A stretch of 64,000 nt of DNA from an uncultured Glaciecola sp. (GTDB taxonomy: Bacteria; Pseudomonadota; Gammaproteobacteria; Enterobacterales; Alteromonadaceae): the NCBI GenBank assembly GCA_905479945.1, contig CAJQOP010000048.1:17259-81258 (forward strand), in the 5' to 3' direction. Every line of letters starts with the position of its first letter. Position 1 is the first letter of the stretch. The translations under genes were made by a program, and so were the position numbers. This document shows positions 1 through 8,287 of the stretch, in pieces. The notes beneath the pieces are model-generated. The model was not told where the DNA came from. It searched no databases and saw nothing but the letters and a program-made list of their open reading frames with translations.

Positions 1-1
1 G

Positions 2-187
2 CTACCTTTCAAAAATCAAACTCAACATTTAAGAATATGGCCGCTAAAAGCACACAATTTGGTGTATGACGACGCTTGCGTTGAGTCGGTCCTTACCTCG
101 TTTTTGAATGAGCCTCGAAATACCATCGAGAACGATTGTGCTTTAAAAGATGTGGCAGAAGTGAATAAAAAGATTCAGCAAATGTAA
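2..187 (+). CDS. C-terminal end of an alpha/beta hydrolase (TAP-like), partial
   Basis: An open frame enters from the left edge and ends at TAA 185-187, leaving 61 residues. The tail reads AHNLVYDD, then ACVESVLTSFLNEP and NDCAL. This resembles the end of TAP-like (tripeptidyl aminopeptidase / proline iminopeptidase) alpha/beta hydrolases, where the catalytic His is followed by a Cys-containing helix, 'FLxxP' and a second Cys. On that reading the His of AHNL completes the catalytic triad and the two Cys could form the family's usual disulfide. The identification rests only on this tail; the start and the nucleophile lie outside the window. Confidence 0.5.
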   Translation, partial: LPFKNQTQHLRIWPLKAHNLVYDDACVESVLTSFLNEPRNTIENDCALKDVAEVNKKIQQM

Positions 188-368
188 TTTTTAAAACGAT
201 ATAAAGATAGATTGCTCAATCGATTTATTTACGGTGTAAATAAAATATTTTACACGCTATTCCTGTCGCTAATATAGTACACTTTGCGCATTAGGCTTTT
301 GAAACTACGTTTTTTAGTAAAAATTTTTTACTAAGCTCATCTAATTTGCATTTATAAAAGGACTCCAA

Positions 369-2291
369 ATGGCATATGATTTCGGCTCACAAACCCTAGG
401 GATTAAAAATCCATTTAAAAAGGAAGGTTTGTTTAAAGCAGTAGCTGGCGTAGCAGTCGCGCTTCTCGGTATATACACACTCATACAAGTGGCGGAGACG
501 CTTAAAACAGACAAAATCGTAGGCTGGTCATACGCTATCATTGGGTTTTACTTATTGATCAGTGGTGCAAGGCACACAGGCGTTGGTTTCTTTCAGTTAT
601 TTCGTTATTTTGTGGGCCGCTCAGTGCCTACATCCTTAGCCTACAACCAGTCGAAGTCCGAGCAAGACGTTGCTAAATTAGAACTTAGCGCGTTGCTTTA
701 CGATGATAAAATACTGCATTCTATGATGATGGGCCGCAAGAACAATACCTTCATTGAGCCCGTTGGTTTCTTAGGTCGATTTGTTCATAGTATCTTTCCT
801 AAGTTAACCTTTTTACCTTATCCATTGAGAAAAATGGCGCAAGAAATTGCAGGTATGACGATCAACTATCTAACCGGTATATTGTCTTTTCTTATCGTAT
901 TTTTTGTCGTCACAAGTGGGCTTGCGGGTGAAACAGCCGAACTATTTGCCATGCCAATAATGGGGACTTTACTATTACTATATTTGGTAATTTCATGGTC
1001 ATCCGCGGCTAGAGCCATTCAACGAAATAGTGAAACTGTGCTAAAAAGCAGCGGTGGAGCTTCCTTTGGTGGCATCATTGCCTTATCTATTCTAGTGCCT
1101 ATTATTGCGGGCGTTTATTTAGATGAGTTGGTAGTAGTAACGGATCAAACAAAGCAAATATTCGCAGAAGCGTCAGGCGTTTTCAGTGCTTGGGCAAATT
1201 TAGGCCTACTCACTATTTCTACTATTGTTGTGCTCGCAGCTGTTTTACCTCTATTATTTGCGCGGATGGCTAAAGCCGCACCACAAACAGAAGTAAGTGA
1301 GTACCGCGAAAATATGCAAGAGTCAGTGCATCCAAACGAGATTTTTATCAACATAGAGAATATCGTTTTGGCTAACCGCCGATATAAAGAAATGCCAAAC
1401 CGCATATACAGAGAGTTCGACCCTAAACTTATCGAACAATCTGATGGTAAAGGCAGCTTTAATGGTGAATTGCTAATTGAAACACAACCAGCGTTGGCTG
1501 AAGAAGAAAATAGTACAGACCAAGATGCAAAGAAAACTATATTGACGCTGGTTAGTCAAGTGACATTTTTCGTCAGTGCTCTCACCTTTTATTTTTTTGG
1601 CCAAAATGTAATTGAAAGTATTGCTGCTTTTGAAACTTGGAAAAATGTAGGCAATGATGCAAATTTCACATTGCTATTACAAACAACTAGCGCTGCATTA
1701 TTTACCTTTTTTGCATGGTTAACCTTTAAAAGTGCAGCTAAGATACTAGATGCAGCTTCGCACTTATTTTGGGGTGAAATGCACTTTACTTCGTTGTTGA
1801 TGTACTTGAAAACCGAAGGTACTTACACTGAATCAAAGCTATCAACCGGTATGTCGATTCATGACAGTACTCGCTCTGAAAATACAGTAGTGCGATCCAG
1901 TATTACTCCTTGGGTAATTACCTCACGAATTAAAACGTCTATTTTTGCCACAAGCGGAGCCAAAAACTTGGAACAACCGCGTTTTATTATGTCAATGGCG
2001 AAAAATGAACAGGAAATGAGTGGGATTGTTGATGAAATTAAAAACTTCTTAAAAGAAAGAGAAGCTATTGCCGCCATTACTAATGAACGTGATCTATCCA
2101 ATGCAAGTCAAATACACCAGATCAATCAACAGTCACGAGCCTTTGACCCAAATTCGAATATTGATGGAAAGCTTGGCTTAAAGGAAGATGAAGAAGCAGC
2201 GGGTTATCTTCGCAACGAAGAAGCTGCTCAGGACTCATTAGAAAGTAAACCTGATACTGCAAATCAGCCGCAGGATGATTCAAAAAACTAA
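369..2291 (+). CDS. Large polytopic membrane protein of unknown function
   Basis: A 640-residue protein with an AGGA ribosome site 7 bases before the ATG. It has about eight hydrophobic segments: two near residues 20-75, four between about 165 and 300, and two between about 385 and 460. A polar loop of about 85 residues separates the last two groups. The final 150 residues are soluble and highly acidic, with Glu/Asp/Gln runs, and are probably cytoplasmic. I recognise no catalytic motif or family. It stands alone, read toward a strong terminator. It may be a membrane scaffold or stress protein, but the sequence does not say. Confidence 0.85.
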   Translation: MAYDFGSQTLGIKNPFKKEGLFKAVAGVAVALLGIYTLIQVAETLKTDKIVGWSYAIIGFYLLISGARHTGVGFFQLFRYFVGRSVPTSLAYNQSKSEQDVAKLELSALLYDDKILHSMMMGRKNNTFIEPVGFLGRFVHSIFPKLTFLPYPLRKMAQEIAGMTINYLTGILSFLIVFFVVTSGLAGETAELFAMPIMGTLLLLYLVISWSSAARAIQRNSETVLKSSGGASFGGIIALSILVPIIAGVYLDELVVVTDQTKQIFAEASGVFSAWANLGLLTISTIVVLAAVLPLLFARMAKAAPQTEVSEYRENMQESVHPNEIFINIENIVLANRRYKEMPNRIYREFDPKLIEQSDGKGSFNGELLIETQPALAEEENSTDQDAKKTILTLVSQVTFFVSALTFYFFGQNVIESIAAFETWKNVGNDANFTLLLQTTSAALFTFFAWLTFKSAAKILDAASHLFWGEMHFTSLLMYLKTEGTYTESKLSTGMSIHDSTRSENTVVRSSITPWVITSRIKTSIFATSGAKNLEQPRFIMSMAKNEQEMSGIVDEIKNFLKEREAIAAITNERDLSNASQIHQINQQSRAFDPNSNIDGKLGLKEDEEAAGYLRNEEAAQDSLESKPDTANQPQDDSKN

Positions 2292-2317
2292 ATTGAAGGT
2301 TGCTCTTCGAATACTCA

Positions 2318-2343
2318 GGGCTGTTTAACACAGCCCTTTTTTA
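2318..2343 (+). terminator. Rho-independent terminator after the membrane protein gene
   Basis: GGGCTGT (2318-2324) pairs with ACAGCCC (2330-2336) across a 5-base loop and is followed by six or more T. It lies 27 bases after the stop codon. Confidence 0.9.
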
Positions 2344-2686
2344 TTGACAGATCTTGTTGAAATTGATGCATATGTAGTGCACGAAAATTTTGACCAAGGT
2401 AGTGACAATAGTTTCAATATAAACCGCTCAGCGATCAAACAGCCAATGGGTGGTTCGTATATTTGCGCTCAGCTTAAAAAAGCTAATACTGCGTATTAAT
2501 AGTTCGCCTAAAAATCGAGTATCGCCTAATTCATAAATACTGAACTCAATAGTGGATGAGCCCCCTTCTATAGAAGACTTATGCAAGCCTCAAGGTATAT
2601 TGAATACTGTCTGATTTCTTTACACATGTAGAATAAATCAAATATAAAAAATCACAAGCCATTGATATAAATGCATTTTAAATTTA

Positions 2687-2702
2687 GGAATCAATATTGC
2701 TT
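2687..2702 (+). promoter_or_regulatory. Candidate sigma-54 (RpoN) promoter of the lectin gene
   Basis: GG at 2687-2688 and GC in TTGCT at 2699-2700 are 12 bases apart, the invariant spacing of -24/-12 promoters. The -12 element is a good match; the -24 element (AGGAAT) is poor beyond the GG. The start codon is 57 bases further on. The other PEP-CTERM gene in the window has the same layout, and RpoN control of PEP-CTERM genes is known from other bacteria. Confidence 0.45.
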
Positions 2703-2736
2703 GAATAGATTTAAATCAAATATATTCAAGCAATAT
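2694..2736 (+). repeat. Perfect 14-bp inverted repeat before the lectin gene
   Basis: ATATTGCTTGAATA (2694-2707) and TATTCAAGCAATAT (2723-2736) are exact reverse complements around a 15-base spacer, which itself contains the palindrome GATTTAAATC. There is no T-run, so it is not a terminator. It overlaps the -12 element of the candidate promoter and ends 22 bases before the ATG. It could be an operator or a 5'-UTR hairpin. Confidence 0.8.
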
Positions 2737-2758
2737 AACAATAAAAAGGAAACACATA

Positions 2759-3571
2759 ATGAAGAAAATTTTAGCTATTGTGACTTTACTAACAACAAGC
2801 GCATTTAGTAGTGCTGCAGTTGTAGAGTTTGGCGACTTCAGTGATGTAAGCAACTTACAATTGAACGGAAGTGCGACGACAACAGGTAACGATTTAACAC
2901 TCACAAACGGCCTGAGTCAAAGTGGTAGTGCGTTTCTACAAAATAGCGTAATGCTTAACCCCCAGTCCTCATTTAGCGCTTTTTTTGAGTTTAGAATCTC
3001 AAATCCAAGTGGTGTCAGCGATCCTGATGGCCAAGGTGCTGACGGCTTGGTTTTTGTTGTGCAAACATTAAATAATACTGCAGGCGGCAGTGGCGGTGGC
3101 ATCGGCTATCAAGGCATCATGAACAGTGTTGGTGTAGAATTTGATACTTGGAACAATGGTGGTATCGATGGAAGCAATGGTAACCACGTAGGTATAAACT
3201 TAGGTGGAGACATCAACTCTGCGGTTAGATTTAACGAGCCGACACGCTTTAATAACGGCGGCGTTTGGTCTGTTTGGATTGACTACAATGGCGTAACTGA
3301 TTTGATGAGCGTGAGATATACTATGGGTGGAAGCCGTCCATTATTGTCTCAACTTGATCTAACCGTTGATTTGACAGCGCAACTTGGACAGCAAAATGCC
3401 TTCTTTGGTTTTACCTCAGGTACTGGCGCAGCTGGCGGTAAACATGACATCTTAAATGCTAGGTTTTCTAACGACTTTACACCATTTGATGTTAGCGAAT
3501 CAGGTACGGTTGGTATTATGTTAATGGGCCTTGCATTTTTGGGTTTCAGAAAATACAAAGCGCAAAAATAA
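2759..3571 (+). CDS. Secreted legume-type lectin domain protein with variant PEP-CTERM tail
   Basis: A 270-residue exported protein. A signal peptide covers residues 1-20 (charged MKK, hydrophobic core, cleavage after SSAA). The middle is a concanavalin-like jelly roll of L-type lectin type: DGLVFVVQ, VGVEFDTW, then NHVGINLGG, which resembles the metal- and sugar-binding loops of the family. The tail has a short motif, a hydrophobic helix (VGIMLMGLAFLGF) and a basic RKYKAQK end, which is the PEP-CTERM sorting architecture. The motif itself reads SES where SEP is usual. The protein is probably exported, processed by an exosortase and placed on the surface or in exopolysaccharide. No exosortase is in the window. 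Confidence 0.85.
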   Translation: MKKILAIVTLLTTSAFSSAAVVEFGDFSDVSNLQLNGSATTTGNDLTLTNGLSQSGSAFLQNSVMLNPQSSFSAFFEFRISNPSGVSDPDGQGADGLVFVVQTLNNTAGGSGGGIGYQGIMNSVGVEFDTWNNGGIDGSNGNHVGINLGGDINSAVRFNEPTRFNNGGVWSVWIDYNGVTDLMSVRYTMGGSRPLLSQLDLTVDLTAQLGQQNAFFGFTSGTGAAGGKHDILNARFSNDFTPFDVSESGTVGIMLMGLAFLGFRKYKAQK

Positions 3572-3603
3572 TCATTTAGCTTATATAAGTTAAAAATAAT
3601 ATG

Positions 3604-3634
3604 AAAAAGGCGAGCCATAAAGCTCGCCTTTTTA
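3604..3634. terminator. Bidirectional terminator between convergent genes
   Basis: An A5-flanked GGCGAGC stem pairs with GCTCGCC followed by a T-run, with a CATAAA loop. It serves the lectin gene on the plus strand and the MFS-acyltransferase gene on the minus strand. Confidence 0.9.
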
Positions 3635-3688
3635 TTTATTAACAAATCATGCAGAACGTATCAAATTAATGAGGCCTCTAGGTAGCCC

Positions 3689-5671
3689 TCAATCAACTTC
3701 CGGAGAATGAACACGTTTTAATCCTGCCACCCGCTCGCGTAAATCATCCGCTGTCACATCTTTTGCCATGACCGGTTCACCCACCGACACCGATACTAAG
3801 GACCAACGCAAGCGTGGCAAACGCCACTTGGTTTTACGACTAAACATGCTGCCCCACAGCCCACCTAAATGCAGCGGAATAACTGGAACCGGAGAGCGTT
3901 CAATAATTTTCTCAATGCCACGACGAAATGTATCAATCGAACCATCATCAGTAAGCTTCCCCTCAGGGAAAATACCAACTAACTCCCCTCTTTCCAATGC
4001 TTGGGCAACATCGTCAAAGGCCTTTTTAAAAGCCTTTGGATTCGCTTTCTCACCATCAATAGGAATAGCTTTAGCCATTTTAAACAGCCAATTCAAAGCC
4101 AGTGAATTGTAGATAGGTGCAAATACCACGAACCTTATTGGCCTTGGTGATGCTGCCAGAATAAACATCCAATCGACAAAGCTAACATGATTTCCAATAA
4201 CAACGGCTGCGCCTTCTTCCGGTATATTACTCTCGCCATTGGTGCGCACCCGATACATACATATTGCTAGAATATAAATAACAAATCGAAGAAAAAACTC
4301 AGGTACTTTAGTATAAATATAGATTGAAATAAGTAAGTTAAGTCCAGCTAATAACAGCATTAGCTGAGGAATGCTCCACTCAAACACCGACAAGGTAACA
4401 ATACTTAATGTTGCGCTGCCGACCATAAACAAGGCATTCAATACGTTGTTTGCAGCAATAACCCTAGAGCGACTCTTTTCATTGGTGCGCTGCTGAATCA
4501 AAGCATACAAAGGAACTGTATAAAACCCTGCTGCTATGCCAATTCCCGCCATCCATACTAGGTGCCAAACCATGTCGCCAGTATTCATTACCTGACTGAT
4601 CGTAAGTAACGCTTCACTTGGTACCTTATAGGCAGTAATTGCAGGTTCTTGACTCAATAAGTATAGGAAGATTGTAATGAGAATAGCGCCAAAGGGCACA
4701 ATCCCTAGCTCAATTCTAGACCGCGAAAGCTTTTCACATAAAAGTGAGCCGATTGCGATACTTAGGGAAAACACGACAAGTGCACTAGTGACAACAAGCT
4801 CATCGCCGCCCATCACGTGTTTTACATAATTGGGTAAGGCAGTCAAAATAATAGCGCCGATCAACCAAAACCAGCTGATACCAATAACCGATTTACGTAC
4901 CGATTCAGTTTGTGAATTAAGTGCGGCGAAAACGCTTTTTGTTGAAGAGACGATATTAAACGTGAACTTTAAGCTAGGGTCATTTGCTTCACTAATTGGG
5001 ATAAATCGGCTACACACATAACCAATTGCCGCCAAACATAATATGGCAATGCTGATATACGTTGGCCCTGCTTCTTGAGTAATATAGTAAGTGCCAAAAA
5101 CTGTGCCTAATAAAATGGCAACAAAAGTGCCAGATTCGACTAGTCCATTAGCTTTAGTGAGTTCGTTGCGAGCCACGTGTTGCGGTAAAATACTGTACTT
5201 CAATGGACCAAAAAACGTGCTTTGTAGTCCCATCAAAAAAACAGTAACTAGCATTAACCAAGTTAACTCGGTCATAATAGATATTGCGCCAACAACCATA
5301 ATCGGCATTTCACAAAGCTTAACAATACGAATGAGTTTGGACTTTTCAGTTTTTTCAGCAAGTTGCCCTGCCATTCCTGAAAACAAGAAAAAAGGGAGAA
5401 TAAACAGACCTGCGGCCAAATTGGAATAGAGTGCGCCGTCGGCAACAGAAGCGGCTTGGAAAATTAGCAGTAGCAAAACAGATTGTTTATAAACATTGTC
5501 GTTTAGTGCAGAAAAGAACTGCGTGACAAAAAGTGGTAGAAATCGTTTACTGCTTAGTAAGCCGCCAGTGTACTTATTTGCGGCGGGTTGTTTGTTCGCT
5601 GAAGGCTCTTCACCAGCTGAAGGCTCTTTGTTCGCTAAAGGCTCTTTACTTGATGTCATATTCTCTTGCAT
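3689..5671 (-). CDS. MFS transporter fused to PlsC-type acyltransferase
   Basis: A 660-residue inner-membrane fusion. Residues about 38-430 form a major facilitator domain of LplT type (lysophospholipid flippase), opening with PLFVTQFFSALNDN. Residues about 450-650 are a PlsC/LPLAT glycerolipid acyltransferase with the catalytic NHVSFVD (HX4D), FPEG block and VIPLHLGG. The likely role is to flip and re-acylate lysophospholipids. E. coli splits this between LplT and Aas; many proteobacteria have MFS-PlsC-AMP-ligase fusions. Here the ligase is absent, so acyl-ACP or acyl-CoA would come from elsewhere. The first 35 residues are low-complexity EPSANK-like repeats encoded by an 18-bp tandem repeat, so a shorter start is possible. 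Confidence 0.88.
   Translation of the reverse strand: MQENMTSSKEPLANKEPSAGEEPSANKQPAANKYTGGLLSSKRFLPLFVTQFFSALNDNVYKQSVLLLLIFQAASVADGALYSNLAAGLFILPFFLFSGMAGQLAEKTEKSKLIRIVKLCEMPIMVVGAISIMTELTWLMLVTVFLMGLQSTFFGPLKYSILPQHVARNELTKANGLVESGTFVAILLGTVFGTYYITQEAGPTYISIAILCLAAIGYVCSRFIPISEANDPSLKFTFNIVSSTKSVFAALNSQTESVRKSVIGISWFWLIGAIILTALPNYVKHVMGGDELVVTSALVVFSLSIAIGSLLCEKLSRSRIELGIVPFGAILITIFLYLLSQEPAITAYKVPSEALLTISQVMNTGDMVWHLVWMAGIGIAAGFYTVPLYALIQQRTNEKSRSRVIAANNVLNALFMVGSATLSIVTLSVFEWSIPQLMLLLAGLNLLISIYIYTKVPEFFLRFVIYILAICMYRVRTNGESNIPEEGAAVVIGNHVSFVDWMFILAASPRPIRFVVFAPIYNSLALNWLFKMAKAIPIDGEKANPKAFKKAFDDVAQALERGELVGIFPEGKLTDDGSIDTFRRGIEKIIERSPVPVIPLHLGGLWGSMFSRKTKWRLPRLRWSLVSVSVGEPVMAKDVTADDLRERVAGLKRVHSPEVD
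5598..5646. repeat. 18-bp tandem repeat (3 copies) encoding the N-terminal tail
   Basis: GCTGAAGGCTCTT recurs at 5598, 5616 and 5634 (the third with one change), a period of 18 bases, so it is in frame and encodes EPSANK/EPSAGE-like repeats in the fusion protein's tail. Confidence 0.85.
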
Positions 5672-5733
5672 AGTATTCCGTGCTAAATGAATATCAAGAA
5701 CCTAGGTTACACGCTTCATTACTGAATTACGAT

Positions 5734-6279
5734 CTAACTTTTTACCAAAGCTTTAACCGCGTTTAAGGCATCAACTGAAAATCCACGGTCATAGAAATAC
5801 AAAATTTTACCATCGGAATCTAACAGCATTACCCGCGCGTTATTGGGGTTTTGATTGCCCGTGAAACGTTGAACTTTATCGCCATCTTCATAAACGGTTA
5901 CCACGCCTTTCCAAAGCTCTTTTGGAATACCCTTGCGCATGCCGCCATCAATCACGGTTTTAAACATTCTAGGTAGCATGCCTTTGATGGTAGGAATTTC
6001 ATAAACACCAACCTTTGTCTGTGTCATATCAAGCCCAATTAACCATCGGTCAATATCAAATTGCGAGTCCTGTACATAGCCAAATAGTAATAGGGTTTGT
6101 TCGCCTGCAAAGTCTTTTGGCATGATAACCATTTCACCTTCAAGGCTTTGCCCCCGGGCTTCAGGCATTGTCCCACCTAATGTCACTTGGCTTTGATACT
6201 CGTAGCTGGCACAGCCCGATAGAACAGCAAAGACAGCTAGCATTAAACATAGGCCTGATAGGCGTTTTATTGATAACAT
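5734..6279 (-). CDS. Predicted lipoprotein, possibly thioredoxin-fold (ATP10-like)
   Basis: A 181-residue protein with a lipoprotein signal peptide (MLSIKRLSG, hydrophobic core, lipobox LSGC with Cys about 23). The mature part has strand-helix patterns such as TLLLFGYVQ, LIGLDM, VGVYEIP, VTVYEDGDKV and ILYFYDRGFS. This recalls the thioredoxin-like ATP10/peroxiredoxin fold, but there is no CxxC, so redox catalysis is unlikely. It would be anchored to the inner or outer membrane on the periplasmic side. It lies 62 bases from the MFS-PlsC gene on the same strand and may share a transcript. The function is unknown. Confidence 0.75.
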   Translation of the reverse strand: MLSIKRLSGLCLMLAVFAVLSGCASYEYQSQVTLGGTMPEARGQSLEGEMVIMPKDFAGEQTLLLFGYVQDSQFDIDRWLIGLDMTQTKVGVYEIPTIKGMLPRMFKTVIDGGMRKGIPKELWKGVVTVYEDGDKVQRFTGNQNPNNARVMLLDSDGKILYFYDRGFSVDALNAVKALVKS

Positions 6280-6475
6280 TTTTACTTCCTTATTAACTAA
6301 ATTATTTATATGGCTGAGTGTGTCCTGAACATTAGTATAACGACTTAGCGCTCAGGTATATGCACTATTTAGTATATAAATTTGCGAAAAATTTATTCAT
6401 CTATGTATTTCAATTTGATCCAATTTTGACTACCTTAGCGTTAATGTCAGTCAAAAAAACAGGTATAACAATAAA

Positions 6476-7408
6476 ATGGCAAAAGGCACACATCATTACG
6501 AAGACGATCCTAGAAATCAAACCATCTTAATTAGTATCAATGGTGAACTATTTCCGCGTAGCGAGGCAAAAATATCAGTATTCGATAGCGGTTTCATCTT
6601 GGGAGATGGTGTGTGGGAAGGTATTCGACTGCACCAGGGCTATTTAGCTTTCATTGAGCAACATATGCGCCGCTTATACGATGGAGCAAAAGCATTAGAC
6701 ATGGATATTGGTATCACCAAAGAAGCATTGGTGAAGCGAATTTATGACACATGTGCGGCAAACGATATGCACGATGGCGTGCATATTCGTTTAATGGTTA
6801 CTCGGGGAATAAAGGCCACACCTTATCAAGATCCAAGAGTGACTATATCGCCTGCAACTATTGTTATTATTGCTGAATATAAAAAAGCACTTGGCCTCGC
6901 ACAAGGAGATGGCGTGAGGCTTTTTACCTCCCATGTTCGCCGCGGCTACCCTGATGTGCAAGATCCTAAACTGAATACGCATTCAAAACTCAACTGTATT
7001 TTTGCATGTATTCAAGCGGCAAAAGCCCAAGTTGATGAAGCACTAATGTTAGATCCGCATGGCTTTGTGGCAACCTGTAATTCAACCCATTTTTTTATTG
7101 TTAGAGACGGTGAAGTTTGGACCTCAAGCGGTGACTTTTGTTTAGACGGTATTACCAGAAGAAATGTGATTAATGTATGCAAAAATAATGGCATACCTGT
7201 TTTTGAACGAAACTTTACCTTGGCTGATGTATATGCCGCTGACGAAGCCTTTATTACAGGCACATTTGCAGGCTTAACCCCGGTATCAGAGGTAGATGGC
7301 CGCGCTATTGGTGAAATAAGTGACAATGCTAGTCAGTCATTGACCAAAAAACTTGAAAGAATGTATGTCGCGTTAATCGAGCAGGACCATACAAAGCAAA
7401 GTTGTTAG
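6476..7408 (+). CDS. Class IV aminotransferase (BCAT / D-amino acid transaminase-like)
   Basis: A 310-residue PLP enzyme of fold type IV. The N-terminal half has VFDSGFILGDGVWEG and the phosphate-contact Arg of IRLHQG. The PLP lysine is in NTHSKLN (about residue 168). Further on are EALMLDPHGFVATC, where the Glu normally contacts the PLP ring nitrogen, and ITRRNVI, then FITGTFAGLTPV. It would transfer amino groups between an amino acid and a 2-oxo acid; the substrate cannot be told. It lies 9 bases upstream of a sulfotransferase-family gene, so the two are probably co-translated and act in one pathway. Confidence 0.85.
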   Translation: MAKGTHHYEDDPRNQTILISINGELFPRSEAKISVFDSGFILGDGVWEGIRLHQGYLAFIEQHMRRLYDGAKALDMDIGITKEALVKRIYDTCAANDMHDGVHIRLMVTRGIKATPYQDPRVTISPATIVIIAEYKKALGLAQGDGVRLFTSHVRRGYPDVQDPKLNTHSKLNCIFACIQAAKAQVDEALMLDPHGFVATCNSTHFFIVRDGEVWTSSGDFCLDGITRRNVINVCKNNGIPVFERNFTLADVYAADEAFITGTFAGLTPVSEVDGRAIGEISDNASQSLTKKLERMYVALIEQDHTKQSC

Positions 7409-7417
7409 GAGAAAATT

Positions 7418-8191
7418 ATGACAACAAAAATTGCGATGTGGTCTGGTCCAAGAAATATATCAACAGCTATGATGCGCAGTTGGGAAAACCGTCCTGACTG
7501 TGAGGTCGTTGACGAACCTTTTTACGCCTACTTCCTTGATCAAACAAAACATGCTCACCCTATGTTTGATGATGTTATTGCTTCGCAGGACATAAGCTAC
7601 GATAAGGTAGCTAAAGATATGAGTAGTGGCCCTTGTGATGGCCCTCGTGATAGCTCTTTCAATGGCTCTTTCAATGCACCTTTGCAGTATCAAAAGCATA
7701 TGACGCAGCACATGCTTGCAGGTTGTGACTTAAGTTGGACCAAGGGTTTGCAGCACTGCATGTTAATTCGCGACCCTGCTTATGTTGTAAATTCCTACAC
7801 TAATAGTCGTGGTGAATGCTCTGCCGAGGATATTGGTATTCAGCGTCAATTTGAGTTATATGAAGCAATCAGTAAATTGACTGGGCAAGATATTCCGGTG
7901 GTCGATTCAGTATCCGTATTAAACGACCCGCAAAGAATAATACCTGCAATGTGCGAAGCACTGGTCGTGGAATGCGGCAATGAAACTCTCAATGCAATGC
8001 TAAATTGGCCAACTGGCAGAAGAGATAGCGATGGAGTTTGGGCAAGCCATTGGTATCACAGTGTCGAAAAGTCGACAGGGTTTGGAACATCAAAAGCTAC
8101 TGAATTGAACTTGAATGCGTCACAAAAAGCCGTGGTTGATGAAGTCATGCCTTTTTATGAAAAAATGAAAGCTAAGGCCTTGAGAGCCTAA
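7418..8191 (+). CDS. Sulfotransferase-family P-loop protein
   Basis: A 257-residue protein preceded by AGGAGAAA. It opens with IAMWSGPRNISTAMMRSW, matching the 5'-phosphosulfate-binding loop of sulfotransferases (GxxRxGTT-like, here SGPRNIS). HCMLIRDPAYVVNSY matches the 3'-phosphate-binding (PSB) motif. It would transfer sulfate from PAPS, or be a related P-loop enzyme. Residues about 71-86 are a low-complexity insert encoded by two adjacent 12-bp duplications, probably a surface loop. Co-transcription with the class IV aminotransferase suggests a joint role on an amino-acid-derived substrate. No partner that would name the product is nearby. Confidence 0.75.
   Translation: MTTKIAMWSGPRNISTAMMRSWENRPDCEVVDEPFYAYFLDQTKHAHPMFDDVIASQDISYDKVAKDMSSGPCDGPRDSSFNGSFNAPLQYQKHMTQHMLAGCDLSWTKGLQHCMLIRDPAYVVNSYTNSRGECSAEDIGIQRQFELYEAISKLTGQDIPVVDSVSVLNDPQRIIPAMCEALVVECGNETLNAMLNWPTGRRDSDGVWASHWYHSVEKSTGFGTSKATELNLNASQKAVVDEVMPFYEKMKAKALRA
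7628..7675. repeat. Two adjacent 12-bp tandem duplications inside the sulfotransferase gene
   Basis: GGCCCTTGTGAT is followed by GGCCCTCGTGAT (7628-7651), then AGCTCTTTCAAT by GGCTCTTTCAAT (7652-7675). All are in frame. Confidence 0.85.
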
Positions 8192-8287
8192 ATCATGCTG
8201 TATTAAGGCTCCCCAAAGCAAATATTTACGCAAAGTCATCAGCATATGATTTGCCGAAACATGTTAAATAGCCTTAAAAAAATCGTT

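Noticed and set aside
3768..4112. 114-codon plus-strand frame
   Set aside because: Antisense shadow of the acyltransferase domain.
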